Counted from the first letter of the stretch, positions 16,942-25,623 are shown. The stretch is DNA of 64,000 bases from a bacterium (GCA_029561455.1 JAKQIY010000006.1:62001-126000); one strand, 5' to 3'. Numbers and translations are program-made. The notes: generated by a model from the sequence alone, not told the origin.

Positions 16942-17739
16942 TCAGTTATTCCCCGCCGCCCAGAAAATGGCGTTGCGGAACAGTGTTGTAAAAACATTGT
17001 TTTTGAACAAATCCGGATGGTGGCCCATTAAAATATAGATATTGCGAGCCTGTTTGGCTTTATTACACCACACTACCGGGTGATCGCCCATTTTGATCGG
17101 CGAATCCGGCGTAAAAGTCGATTCGGCGACGCTCGCCAGTACCTGCACGTTGGACCGGGGCGACACATTCCAGGTGTACCATTCTTCATTGGCGACAACA
17201 AACGAATCCGGTAAGCCGGTCATGCAGGGGTGCTGCTTGTCCTCTACCCTGACCGTACCGGATGACAGATCCGCAATATAATTTTCAAAGCGAATGCCGC
17301 CCATGAAATCACTGAACCACTGCCACAGCGGAAAGCCGTCGAACTCGCCGAGCAGAGTGGCATGGTGAAAGCCGATCCAGCCGCCGGCGGTTCCTTCGTT
17401 AATATACTTTTCAAAAGCGGCAGCCGCAACCGGCGTCCAGTTATAAGGGGGATAATTTAACTGGATAAAAACCCGGTATTGTTGCAAAAAGGTTGAATCG
17501 ATTGGATTCGTATTTTCAATAACATCAATAGCAAAATTGCTGTTCGCCGCCAGGATAGTGAGCCAGGCAAGTCCCGCGACGACGAACGCTTCATGCTGTC
17601 CGCCGCGTTCAGCGAGGACGAGCGCCCGGAAGCGGGGAGCGGAAGTTGGCGCAGGTGGTTGGGATAACAAATTTCCGGTTATGAGTAGAATTGAACAAAT
17701 TATAAACTGTACTTTTTTCAAGGTATTCTTCCTTATCAT
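16942..17739 (-). CDS. Secreted ThuA-domain protein (copy 2)
   Basis: A second ThuA protein, about 265 residues, with signal peptide (start MIRKNTLKK, cleavage near NLLSQ). Shared blocks with copy 1 include GGWIGFHHAT, QHPCMTGLPDSF, EWYTWNVSPR and ILMGHHPDLF. The frame is open from an ATG at 17787, but that adds 16 residues in front of a normal signal peptide, so ATG at 17739 is preferred. It is 42 bp upstream of copy 1, so both are probably made together. Function inferred only from the family. Confidence 0.82.
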   Translation of the reverse strand: MIRKNTLKKVQFIICSILLITGNLLSQPPAPTSAPRFRALVLAERGGQHEAFVVAGLAWLTILAANSNFAIDVIENTNPIDSTFLQQYRVFIQLNYPPYNWTPVAAAAFEKYINEGTAGGWIGFHHATLLGEFDGFPLWQWFSDFMGGIRFENYIADLSSGTVRVEDKQHPCMTGLPDSFVVANEEWYTWNVSPRSNVQVLASVAESTFTPDSPIKMGDHPVVWCNKAKQARNIYILMGHHPDLFKNNVFTTLFRNAIFWAAGNN

Positions 17740-17953
17740 GATGAGATGAAAATTTAATAAATATATAACAAGAAACAAATAATTCAATTCTCGCGCCAGG
17801 ATAATTGATAATATATAATCTTGTGGATTTTTCAGGAGAGTAAATAGATAAGGACATATGTCAGGGGATAGTACTTGAAATGACCAAAGGCAACCAACCG
17901 AAAATGTAGTGAACAGAGATTCAGATATACATATTACAAAATTTTCTTAATCT

Positions 17954-18130
17954 CTAATCGGATAACATTTTTATAATATGCTTTGCCAGGTTATCATTTA
18001 TTTCACGATGCCGTGGTACAGGTTGGCTAATCCTGGTATTGGGATTTTGATACCAATCATGCTTACCGCCATGACGAATCAATACACAACCCATTTTTTC
18101 GAGTGTTTTTATTAACTCTAGTCTTTTCAT
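17954..18130 (-). CDS. hicA: HicA-family mRNA interferase toxin
   Basis: A short gene of 58 codons, ATG at 18130 and TAG at 17954. The protein starts MKRLELIKTLEKMG and contains CVLIRHGGKHDWYQNP then PVPRHREINDNLAKHI, which is the HicA dsRBD-like fold with its catalytic histidine in the G-x-H segment. HicA cleaves mRNA when free of HicB. Its ATG overlaps the TGA of hicB (ATGA), so translation is coupled. The order antitoxin-then-toxin is the reverse of the E. coli locus but is common for this short type. Confidence 0.88.
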   Translation of the reverse strand: MKRLELIKTLEKMGCVLIRHGGKHDWYQNPNTRISQPVPRHREINDNLAKHIIKMLSD

Positions 18131-18315
18131 GCAACTTGCAATTCGCCGACATGTAATACATTAGGAATATTACCCGAGGTTAATTCATTATGGATGTCTA
18201 ATAAATTATCCATGAGTTCCTGTAAGGATTCTCCCTGGGTTTTATAATCAGGAAATTCTTCAAGCCAGCCGATAAACATATCATCTTCCTGGTAATAGAT
18301 AAACTTTTTAGTCAT
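18127..18315 (-). CDS. hicB: HicB-family antitoxin (short form)
   Basis: A 62-residue protein with the partial RNase H-like fold of short HicB antitoxins: KFIYYQEDDMFIGWLEEFPDYKTQGES followed by a helix (LQELMDNLLDIHNEL). It lacks the C-terminal DNA-binding domain of long HicB, so autoregulation would need another factor. It should neutralise the HicA encoded immediately downstream with a 4-bp overlap. Confidence 0.85.
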   Translation of the reverse strand: MTKKFIYYQEDDMFIGWLEEFPDYKTQGESLQELMDNLLDIHNELTSGNIPNVLHVGELQVA

Positions 18316-18371
18316 AATAAATACCTTGACCTTTATAGTAAAATCAATAGTTAACCTTTATACAATTTTTT

Positions 18372-18620
18372 TTAAGCTGATTTTCTTACTCTTAAAATAT
18401 CTTGCTCAAAACCAGCCAGTACTTCTTCACTTAGTTTGGGTAAATGCGCGATGATATCAGGCAGTTCCCGGAGGTTTTTTGTTTTTATAACTGGAACAAG
18501 CCGGGCGATCGGGTTTTTCCCTCTTATTAAGAGAAATTGTTCGCTCTTATTGGCAACCCGGTCTACAATAGCCGGCAGTTTCCGGGTTGCATCGCTTACA
18601 GATATTTTGATACTTGACAT
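18372..18620 (-). CDS. Phd/YefM-type antitoxin without adjacent toxin
   Basis: An 82-residue protein, start MSSIKISVSDATRKLP. The N-terminal part has the Phd/YefM DNA-binding pattern (VSDATRKLPAIVDRVANKSEQFLLIRGKNPIARLVP). The usual toxin gene (RelE, ParE or Doc type) should follow directly, but only 56 bp separate it from hicB and no toxin is visible. The C-terminal part (DIIAHLPKLSEEVLAGFEQDI) would be the toxin-binding tail. An ATG at 18635 would add five residues. Confidence 0.75.
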   Translation of the reverse strand: MSSIKISVSDATRKLPAIVDRVANKSEQFLLIRGKNPIARLVPVIKTKNLRELPDIIAHLPKLSEEVLAGFEQDILRVRKSA

Positions 18621-18635
18621 GTTTAATAATCTCAA

Positions 18636-19042
18636 ATTTCAAATCATAAGAATTTATATATAATAATCAAATTACACAAGAATAATCGGAATTTGAATTT
18701 GGAACAAGTTTTAAATGAAAAATAATGTAAAATATTTCAAAGCTTTCTAACGTGTAAAAATTAAATAATTTCTATAAGGATTAAACAATCATTTCAAATC
18801 TATTAAAGAAACAATAACTCAGATACAGTAAACAAAGCCCATAAGAATTAATTGAAACAAATGCCGTAGGGGTGAAGCATTCGTTCCAGAATTATCTGAA
18901 ATGACAACCAAATCCTGACCAGAATGCTTCACCCGGATGTAAATCCGATCCAAATTATAAACAATTGCAACACGGGCAAAGCATTCATTTCGATTTCATT
19001 TACATTTTCTATTTCGGTTTGTCAGATTGTTTTGCACCTACT
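18636..19042. other. AT-rich intergenic region with a repeat element
   Basis: About 400 bp with no ORF. The left half is plain AT-rich sequence. The right half holds the palindromic repeat element listed separately (18870-18986). No promoter for the minus-strand antitoxin gene could be picked out with confidence. Confidence 0.6.
18870..18986. repeat. Palindromic intergenic repeat, three 13-bp units at 52-bp spacing
   Basis: GGGTGAAGCATTC (18870-18882) is repeated in perfect inverted form at 18922-18934 and as the variant GGGCAAAGCATTC at 18974-18986. The unit starts are exactly 52 bp apart each time. A small hairpin CGGAT-GTAA-ATCCG (18934-18947) overlaps the end of unit two. This looks like a small non-coding dispersed repeat. 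Confidence 0.7.
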
Positions 19043-20398
19043 TTATAATTCCTCTCCCACCATCAACCGCTCCATCATGGAATACAATTGACGGCGGGAA
19101 ATGCCCAACATGGCGGCGGCGCGGGTTTTGTTGCCTTCGGCTTTGGCAATGGCATTGCGGATCATACGCCGCTCCATTTCATCCAGGGTCGGCATTTCAT
19201 CGGGCTGGCCCTGTATTTCCAGCGGCATTTCCGCCTCGCCGCGAATGTGCGGCGGCAGGTCGTTCACGGTCACGGGAGCATTGCCGGCCATGATCAGCGC
19301 GCGTTCCACCACGTTTTCCAGTTCGCGCACATTGCCGGGCCAGGCGTATTCCATCAATAATTTTATAGCGCGCGGCTCTATCTTTTGCGGATCGGCGCCC
19401 TGGTTACTCATAAAATGCGCGACCAGATCGGGCACGTCCTGTTTGCGCTCGCGCAGCGGCGGCAGGGTAATGGGAAATACGTTGATGCGGTAATATAAAT
19501 CCTCGCGAAACGCCTTGTCCCGCACCGCCTGTTCCAGGTTGCGGTTGGTGGCGGCAATGGTGCGCGCCTGGATGGGAATAGCCTGGCTGCCGCCGAGGTG
19601 AAACACCTCGCGCGCCTGCAACACCCGCAATAACTTGACCTGGGTGGCCGGGGTCATATCGCCGATTTCGTCCAAAAAAATGGTGCCGTGTCCCGCCAGT
19701 TCAAACAAGCCGGGTTTTTGCTTGTCCGCCCCGGTAAAGGCGCCCTTTTCATAACCAAACAATTCGCTTTCCAGCAGGGTCTCCGGCAGGGCGCTGCAAT
19801 TGACCGCCATGAACGGCTGTTCTTTGCGCGGCCCGCCGTAATGGATGGCCTGGGCAACCAGTTCCTTGCCGGTGCCGCTTTCGCCGCGCACCAGCACCGT
19901 AGCGTCGCTGGGGGCGACTTTATCCACCAGTTCGTAAACCTTTTGCATTACCCCGCTTTTGCCCACCATGTTATCCAGCGAATAGCGGTTTTTCAGTTTC
20001 TTTTTCAAATCCTGGTTTTCCGCTTTTAAACCGGATTTCTCCAAAATATGGCTGACCTTGTGGCGCAGTTCATCAATTTCAAAGGGCTTGATGATATAAT
20101 CATACGCGCCGCTTTTCATGGCCTGCACGGCGGTTTGGGCGTCGGCATAAGCGGTCATCAGCAGCACCTCGGTCTCCGGGTGCGCGACTTTGACTTTGGC
20201 CAACAGATCGAGTCCGCTCATGCCCGGCATTTTAATATCGCTGATAATGACAGCAAATTTATCCATATCAAGCGCCGCCATGGCGGCCTCGCCGCTGTTG
20301 GCGGTGGTTACAGCCAGACCGATATTCTCGAATGCGGCTTTCAGCACGATGCACATTTTACGCTCATCATCGACGATGAGGATTTTATCGTTGTTCAT
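19043..20398 (-). CDS. Sigma-54-dependent response regulator, NtrC family
   Basis: A 451-residue enhancer-binding regulator. The receiver domain (1-120) has the acidic pocket IVDDE and phospho-acceptor Asp54 in IISDIKMPGMSG. The AAA+ domain (about 140-370) has Walker A GESGTGKE, the sigma-54 contact loop GAFTGAD and FLDEIGD. A Fis-type helix-turn-helix closes the protein (NKTRAAAMLGISRRQLYSMM). It should activate sigma-54 promoters when phosphorylated, most likely by the kinase encoded 191 bp upstream (20590-21936). Confidence 0.95.
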   Translation of the reverse strand: MNNDKILIVDDERKMCIVLKAAFENIGLAVTTANSGEAAMAALDMDKFAVIISDIKMPGMSGLDLLAKVKVAHPETEVLLMTAYADAQTAVQAMKSGAYDYIIKPFEIDELRHKVSHILEKSGLKAENQDLKKKLKNRYSLDNMVGKSGVMQKVYELVDKVAPSDATVLVRGESGTGKELVAQAIHYGGPRKEQPFMAVNCSALPETLLESELFGYEKGAFTGADKQKPGLFELAGHGTIFLDEIGDMTPATQVKLLRVLQAREVFHLGGSQAIPIQARTIAATNRNLEQAVRDKAFREDLYYRINVFPITLPPLRERKQDVPDLVAHFMSNQGADPQKIEPRAIKLLMEYAWPGNVRELENVVERALIMAGNAPVTVNDLPPHIRGEAEMPLEIQGQPDEMPTLDEMERRMIRNAIAKAEGNKTRAAAMLGISRRQLYSMMERLMVGEEL

Positions 20399-20467
20399 GG
20401 GGAATCCTTTTATTTATAGAATGATAAGGCATCTGCCCCATCATTTATTAAATACATTTTTCTATTG

Positions 20468-20518
20468 TTGGGGTAAGACCCCAACTTACTAATTCGTTGC
20501 ATCGCATAAAGGCGATGC
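20468..20518. repeat. Pair of hairpins between the kinase and regulator genes
   Basis: TTGGGGT-AAG-ACCCCAA (20468-20484) and GCATCGC-N6-GCGATGC (20499-20518) are two perfect stem-loops 14 bp apart in the 191-bp gap of the two-component pair; ACTCC/GGAGT arms follow. It resembles REP-type dispersed elements. There is no T run, so a simple terminator is unlikely, though the hairpins could protect or attenuate the transcript. Confidence 0.6.
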
Positions 20519-20589
20519 ACTCCTCTTATTCGGAGTTTATTTAAATTTTTCAAGTTCCCGGAGTTTGGAGTGAAGGATTATACTACACT

Positions 20590-21936
20590 CTACTTTGCCG
20601 GAACGGTAAAGCGTATCGTCGCTCCGGGGCCGTTATTGTTAGCCGCGCTGATCTTGCCGCCATGTTTTTCAATTATATTGCGGCTTACCGCTAATCCCAG
20701 GCCTGTACCCTGGGTTTTGGTCGTGAAAAAAGGATTAAATATTTCTTCCGGGTTGCCGCTTATGCCCGTGCCGTTATCACTGATCTCAACTACTGCGAAC
20801 GACTTCCCTTTGCTGTTTTCCCTGCCAATTGTAATAGTAATAGCCGCATTACCGCCGGTAACAGCCTGGCGGGCATTGATAAGCAGGTTCATCAACACCC
20901 GGTGTAACATATCCCGATCGCAGTTCACCGGTAATTCTTTGGCAGCGGGTTTAAAAACGACATGCGTTTCGCCCAATTTTTCTGCATTAAAAGAATTGAT
21001 TGCCTCCTGCACTAACTGTTGCAAGTCATGCACGGCCAGGTGCAACTGCGGCTCGCGGGAAAAGGATAAAAAATTATTGACCAGTCGGTTCAACCGGCCG
21101 GTTTCTTCGTTAATAAAATCCCACATTTCATCGGGCTGCTCCGGTTTTTGGTACTTTTCCCGCAGCACATCGCCGGCGCTTTTGATAATACCCAGCGGGT
21201 TGCGGATTTCATGGGCAACGGTGGCGGCCATTTGTCCCATTGCCGCCAGGCGCTGCGATTGTTGTAATTCGACATCCGTTTTGATCAACAGCTTTGTAGC
21301 CCAGGACAAAAAGAACACCAGCAAACCCAGCAGTATTATACTGGCCAGGGTACCGAGGTACAATCCCTTGCGGAAAAAAGTAATTGCGTTAAAATAGCCG
21401 GCGCTGGCTTCGAGAACCAGGATCGCAGAATTGCCATAGAAATCAAATAATTGTGCATAAACGTTTTTAAAATGGTTGCCGGCTACAGTATGCAGAACGG
21501 AGGTGACAATTTCACCCTCATCGACCTGGCGAAAAGCCGCACTGTCTTCGCGCAAATATCCACGGCTAATTGTTTCCAGTTCCGGCCGGGAATCGATGAT
21601 AACCTGTAGATCAGTATCAATAATATAAACCGCCTCAAGGTCATAGCGGTTACGCAAACGTTCCAGGCGCAGACGCAGCAAAGACTGTTCTGTAACATTC
21701 TGCAAATCATTAATTTCAGTTTCCAAAATATCCAGGGCCGCGGCAGCCGTAGCATCAAGACGGGCATCGAGTCCGGCTTCAAGAAAACCGCCCATGCGGT
21801 TAAGGAACAGGTAGCTGCCCAGATTAAACAGCAGTAAAAATATAAAAGTAACAAGAATAATGGCAATTACCGCAAGTTTACGCCGCAGTAACAGACGGGA
21901 ACCGGTTTGGGGCTTTTTAATGTTAGTTGTTGTCAT
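20590..21936 (-). CDS. Membrane sensor histidine kinase, NtrB/AtoS-like
   Basis: About 448 residues. Two membrane helices flank a periplasmic sensing region (first helix LAVIAIILVTFIFLLLFNLG, second LASIILLGLLVFFLSWATK). The H-box is TVAHEIRNPLGIIKSAG, the N-box NLLINARQAV, and the G-boxes DNGTGIS and GTGLGLAV complete an intact catalytic domain. Starts at 21936/21939 are preferred; an ATG at 22056 would overlap the preceding NYN gene by 134 bp. It should phosphorylate the NtrC-type regulator encoded just downstream. Confidence 0.92.
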   Translation of the reverse strand: MTTTNIKKPQTGSRLLLRRKLAVIAIILVTFIFLLLFNLGSYLFLNRMGGFLEAGLDARLDATAAAALDILETEINDLQNVTEQSLLRLRLERLRNRYDLEAVYIIDTDLQVIIDSRPELETISRGYLREDSAAFRQVDEGEIVTSVLHTVAGNHFKNVYAQLFDFYGNSAILVLEASAGYFNAITFFRKGLYLGTLASIILLGLLVFFLSWATKLLIKTDVELQQSQRLAAMGQMAATVAHEIRNPLGIIKSAGDVLREKYQKPEQPDEMWDFINEETGRLNRLVNNFLSFSREPQLHLAVHDLQQLVQEAINSFNAEKLGETHVVFKPAAKELPVNCDRDMLHRVLMNLLINARQAVTGGNAAITITIGRENSKGKSFAVVEISDNGTGISGNPEEIFNPFFTTKTQGTGLGLAVSRNIIEKHGGKISAANNNGPGATIRFTVPAK

Positions 21937-22453
21937 CATCGGAGTGTTTGGAATTATTACCGGTCTTACCGGACTGGAACAAGTCGAGCCAGGTATCGAT
22001 CTCATTCTGCCCGAGGTTAGTACTATACTTTTGTTGAAATTCATCCGGCAGATCATTGCTCGATAGTTTATTGTAAAGCGCTCCGGTATCCCAAATTGTG
22101 CAGCCCATAGAGCGGGCCAGTCTGGCCAGCGCGCGATCAGAGGTGACCAGGGTGATGTTGCGTGGTGAAGCAGATTTCTCGATCAATTTTATAATATGCG
22201 GATCGGCTTTTTGCGGCGCACTGGAAAACTGCACGCTGACGCCCCCGGCGGCAGAAGTACGGGCCAGGCCTTTTTCATCCTGACCATCAAAAACAATGAT
22301 GACTTTGAGTTTCTTGCCGGCGCGGTAAACGCTCATTTGTCTGACGAATTCTTCACGGGCTTGCCACAGCGCTTTTTCATTATCCCTGGGAACGGGCTTG
22401 CACCGTAAAATATAATTATACCCGTCAACAATGATTACCGGCTGGGAACTCAT
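21923..22453 (-). CDS. YacP-like NYN domain protein (predicted RNase)
   Basis: About 176 residues with the PIN-like NYN fold: VIIVDGYNYI at the start, IVFDGQ and LVTSDRALARLARSMG supply the acidic metal-site residues. YacP/Rae1 relatives cleave mRNA, in some cases on the ribosome. The ATG at 22453 overlaps the TGA of the upstream glycosyltransferase gene (ATGA) and is preferred to one at 22486. The tail is acidic (SDDDNN) and overlaps the start of the kinase gene by 14-17 bp, so the three genes are coupled. Confidence 0.85.
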   Translation of the reverse strand: MSSQPVIIVDGYNYILRCKPVPRDNEKALWQAREEFVRQMSVYRAGKKLKVIIVFDGQDEKGLARTSAAGGVSVQFSSAPQKADPHIIKLIEKSASPRNITLVTSDRALARLARSMGCTIWDTGALYNKLSSNDLPDEFQQKYSTNLGQNEIDTWLDLFQSGKTGNNSKHSDDDNN

Positions 22454-23472
22454 CTGAATATGTCCCGTGAATTGATCGTATCGCAAACGACATTAAAAAC
22501 TTCTTTGGTACTTATCGCCTGCATACAGTTCAGTTTATTGCAATGATCCTGGTGGCAGCGGCTGCAATCCAGGGAATGATAAATCAAGCGATGACCGTTG
22601 GCGGGACTATAGGGGAACCAGATGCCCGGTTCACCGGGGCCAAAAATACCGACTGTAGGTGTACCCATTGCCGGGGCAATGTGCATGGGGCCGCAATCAT
22701 TGGTAACAAACACATTCAAATTGTGTAATAATGCCATCATTTTACGTAAAGACAGCACTTCCGGCTGAATGACCTCAAACTTGCATAAACTGATCACCTG
22801 TTTTAACAGCTCTTCCTCGCCGGGGCCCATTGTAAAGACGATCTGGGCATTCTTTTCAGCAGCTAACATATTAGCCAATTCCGCAAACCGTTCCGGGAAC
22901 CAGCGTTTGGCCGGCCAGGTTGCGCCGGGATGAATACCGATGAGTTTTTTGTCGGTATCATACCCCTTATAATCCAGGTATTTATTGGCCCATTCTTTTT
23001 CACGGGGCGATAAAACCAGGTAAGGTTTTTCCGGGGTTGGCACATTGCCAAGTGGTTGTAAATAGCGCATGTGATAATCGATAGCTGATAGCTGCACCCC
23101 GTCATCCTCAATACGGTGAGTATAACAGAGTCTTCGTCCACGATAATTACCGCCGATCCTGATTTTAGCGCCGGTCATCAGGGTCAGCATGGCTGAACGG
23201 GGATTACCGAACAGGTCGATAGCAACATCGATGCGCTGTGTCAGTATAGTGCCCAGCAAACGAGCTTGAAGCCATTTGTCCCTTTTGTTTAAAGGCAAAA
23301 GGCGGTGGACATCCGGATGGTTACGCAGCAGGGATATATAGGGTTCTTCGGCGAGATAAGAGATAACAGCTTCCGGGTACATCATTCGCAGGGCATGTAA
23401 CAAGGGGGTCGTCAGGATTATATCGCCCATAAAACGCAGACGGGATACCAGAATATGCAAAGGTGTTTTCAC
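22450..23472 (-). CDS. Glycosyltransferase family 9 (heptosyltransferase-like)
   Basis: A 340-residue GT-B enzyme of the ADP-heptose:LPS heptosyltransferase family. Visible blocks are ILVSRLRFMGDIILTTPLL at the start, IGIHPGATWPAKRWFPERFAEL at the donor domain and VTNDCGPMHIAPAMGTPTVGIFGP, the GT9 signature. A Cys-rich tail (CSRCHQDHCNKLNC) follows, as in several family members. It implies a Gram-negative envelope with LPS-like core sugar; exact sugar unknown. First gene of the block running into the two-component pair. Confidence 0.93.
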   Translation of the reverse strand: MKTPLHILVSRLRFMGDIILTTPLLHALRMMYPEAVISYLAEEPYISLLRNHPDVHRLLPLNKRDKWLQARLLGTILTQRIDVAIDLFGNPRSAMLTLMTGAKIRIGGNYRGRRLCYTHRIEDDGVQLSAIDYHMRYLQPLGNVPTPEKPYLVLSPREKEWANKYLDYKGYDTDKKLIGIHPGATWPAKRWFPERFAELANMLAAEKNAQIVFTMGPGEEELLKQVISLCKFEVIQPEVLSLRKMMALLHNLNVFVTNDCGPMHIAPAMGTPTVGIFGPGEPGIWFPYSPANGHRLIYHSLDCSRCHQDHCNKLNCMQAISTKEVFNVVCDTINSRDIFR

Positions 23473-23629
23473 TTCTTCCTCTGGGGTTTAGGGTGTTTTT
23501 AATAATGATATACGAAATGAAAAAAATCAATACACATATTTTGGTGAAAATGTAATAATTAATTCTATGAAAAATTGAATTTTAAAGCAAGAGAATTCAG
23601 TAAAAAAATGACAAAAATGCAAAATATTT

Positions 23630-24484
23630 TTATTTCAATTGTCTCAGTCCGTAAAATGTGCCTTTTTCATTTCTGATCGTCAAATCATTACAGATAAAAC
23701 CGGCAGTCAATAATTCATCGAGAATCTCTTGAATATCATCCGATGGCCAGCCGAACAATCGCCTGATCTCCGCAGGCTGAGCAACATATACCAGGGTAAA
23801 GAATTGTTGTAAAATTCTCAAGCGCGCCTGGTTTTCAGATATTTTAGCGGCGGCTGTTACTTGTTCATGATAACGGTTGGCAAATATATCCCATAAAAAT
23901 GTGAACGGATCATAAAACTCGGCAATTTTGGTAATAAGCATGTGCATTTGCAATTCCGCCATAGCCCGGTCAAAAGCGGCGCGTTTATCGGGGTGCGCCA
24001 TTCCGCTGGCCAGTTTTAGGTCAGCGGTGATCATGGGTGGATTATCCAACAGCGCTTCCATGATCTTTTTGGCTTCAGAAGATAATTGTCCCTGCATATA
24101 TAAACGCAGGTAAGCTTCTTCTTTGCCATTGTGACCGTGCAGCCGGTAAAAGCAGGGTAAAAATTCAAGTGAGATCATGGTGGGGCGGTTCTTTAACGCT
24201 TTGCCGTAATAGATTTTTTGCTGCGCCGGCAACACATCTTTGGCTTCCCAAACCAGTCCGATATAGGGATCATGATGAGAATGCAGGGGATATTCCGGCT
24301 GACGTTCGCCGCAGGCGGCGTGCCATAGGCAGGGTAACTCGGAGTTGTGCGCTTTAAAGGCAAAGCAAAAACCAACCCGGTTGACAAAGTCAAGAGCCTC
24401 AGGTATGGAATGAACCCGGAGCGCAGGTGTCCGGCAAAAAGTCTTGTCCCGTAAATCTTCTATCTCTTCGCGGGTGAATTGCAT
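23630..24484 (-). CDS. Uncharacterised protein, possibly AlkZ-related winged-helix protein
   Basis: A 284-residue protein I recognise only tentatively. It has Trp/Tyr/His-rich motifs (SELPCLWHAACGE, LVWEAKDVLPAQQKIYYGKAL, CFYRLHG) and a helical C-terminal half ending in a winged-helix-like part (AEIRRLFGWPSDDIQEILDELLTAGFI). The KD-x-YYGK segment recalls proteins annotated as AlkZ-related, a branch of DNA glycosylase-like winged-helix proteins. It lies 12 bp after mutY on the same strand, which fits a DNA-repair link but does not prove one. Confidence 0.6.
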   Translation of the reverse strand: MQFTREEIEDLRDKTFCRTPALRVHSIPEALDFVNRVGFCFAFKAHNSELPCLWHAACGERQPEYPLHSHHDPYIGLVWEAKDVLPAQQKIYYGKALKNRPTMISLEFLPCFYRLHGHNGKEEAYLRLYMQGQLSSEAKKIMEALLDNPPMITADLKLASGMAHPDKRAAFDRAMAELQMHMLITKIAEFYDPFTFLWDIFANRYHEQVTAAAKISENQARLRILQQFFTLVYVAQPAEIRRLFGWPSDDIQEILDELLTAGFICNDLTIRNEKGTFYGLRQLK

Positions 24485-24496
24485 ATTATTCCTTTT

Positions 24497-25618
24497 TTAA
24501 ATGCGTAGCTTGGTATTTGACAATAATTGAATATCACCCGCCAGCAACTTTTCAATGATCTTAACATTGGCGCGTGGAAAAGCATAATCTTTTAATTCGG
24601 GAACAGAAACCCAGCGCCAGTCCGTGCAACCCAAAGGTTTCGGCTCGCCACCAATAAATGTACAAATATAAATATGCAGGGTAATAGTGAAATGGGTATA
24701 CTGGTGATTGATTGTGGTAACCGGTTTTTCAACCTGTACCTGCACATCCAGTTCCTCCCGTACTTCCCGCACTACTGTATTATCCAGCGATTCGCCGGGT
24801 TCCTGCTTACCGCCGGGAAATTCCCACAGGCCGCCCAGCATTCCCTTTTCCGGCCTTCGTGCAATCAATAACTTTTCACCATTACAAATTAATCCGGCGG
24901 CTATATTGTAATGCGGACGCTTTTTTACCGGCTTGTGCATGGGAAACACCTGTTGCTCACCGGCAGCACGGGCCAGGCAATAAACAGAGAGCGGACAGTC
25001 TTCGCACCGGGGATTTTTTGGTGTACAAACCAGGGCGCCCAACTCCATCAATGCCTGGTTATAATTACCGGGATGCGCTTTATCCAGCAAGGTATCGGCA
25101 AAATCTTGCAGTTTCATTTTGCCTTGGCTCGTATCAGGATCGTCAATAAAGCGTAATATCCGGCACAATACCCGCCGGACATTGCCATCTACCACAGCGT
25201 ATTGCTGATTAAAAGCAATACTGGCAATAGCCGCCGCCGTATAGGGACCGATTCCCGGTAAGCTGGCGATTTGCGCATATTCTTCCGGGTAGACGCTTTG
25301 AAATTCATGTAAAATTATTCCGGCAGTTTTGTGAATATTTCGGGCGCGCGCATAATACCCCAATCCTTCCCACACTTTGAGGACGCGGTCCAGATCAACC
25401 TCCGCCAGAGTTTTAATATCCGGAAAAGCTGTAATAAACCTTGTATAATAGGGAATTACTTTGCTTACCTGGGTTTGTTGCAACATGATCTCCGAAATCC
25501 AGATATTATAAGGATCGCCGGTCTCCCGCCAGGGTAAATTGCGGCATTCCCGGTCGAACCAGGCGGCAAGATCTTCTCGGAAAATTTTACAATACTTGTC
25601 AGTTAACATAAGGCTCAT
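24497..25618 (-). CDS. mutY: A/G-specific adenine DNA glycosylase with intact Nudix domain
   Basis: MutY removes adenine paired with 8-oxoguanine. Catalytic Glu43 lies in SEIMLQQTQV, the helix-hairpin-helix is LPGIGPYTAAA, and catalytic Asp144 is in VVDGNVRR. The iron-sulfur cysteines are at 198, 205, 208 and 214 (C-x6-C-x2-C-x5-C). The C-terminal ~135 residues are a MutT-like domain. Unlike the degenerate domain in E. coli MutY, it keeps a complete Nudix box (G-x5-E-x7-REVREE), so it may also hydrolyse oxidised nucleotides. A terminator lies just upstream of the start. Confidence 0.94.
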   Translation of the reverse strand: MSLMLTDKYCKIFREDLAAWFDRECRNLPWRETGDPYNIWISEIMLQQTQVSKVIPYYTRFITAFPDIKTLAEVDLDRVLKVWEGLGYYARARNIHKTAGIILHEFQSVYPEEYAQIASLPGIGPYTAAAIASIAFNQQYAVVDGNVRRVLCRILRFIDDPDTSQGKMKLQDFADTLLDKAHPGNYNQALMELGALVCTPKNPRCEDCPLSVYCLARAAGEQQVFPMHKPVKKRPHYNIAAGLICNGEKLLIARRPEKGMLGGLWEFPGGKQEPGESLDNTVVREVREELDVQVQVEKPVTTINHQYTHFTITLHIYICTFIGGEPKPLGCTDWRWVSVPELKDYAFPRANVKIIEKLLAGDIQLLSNTKLRI

Positions 25619-25623
25619 TATAT

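Noticed and set aside
21937-22056. Longer N terminus of the NtrB-like kinase
   Set aside because: The extra 40 residues overlap the NYN gene and have no membrane or signal character.
19101-22408. Long plus-strand ORFs opposite the two-component and NYN genes
   Set aside because: They are antisense shadows of well-supported genes, with low-complexity translations and no family resemblance.
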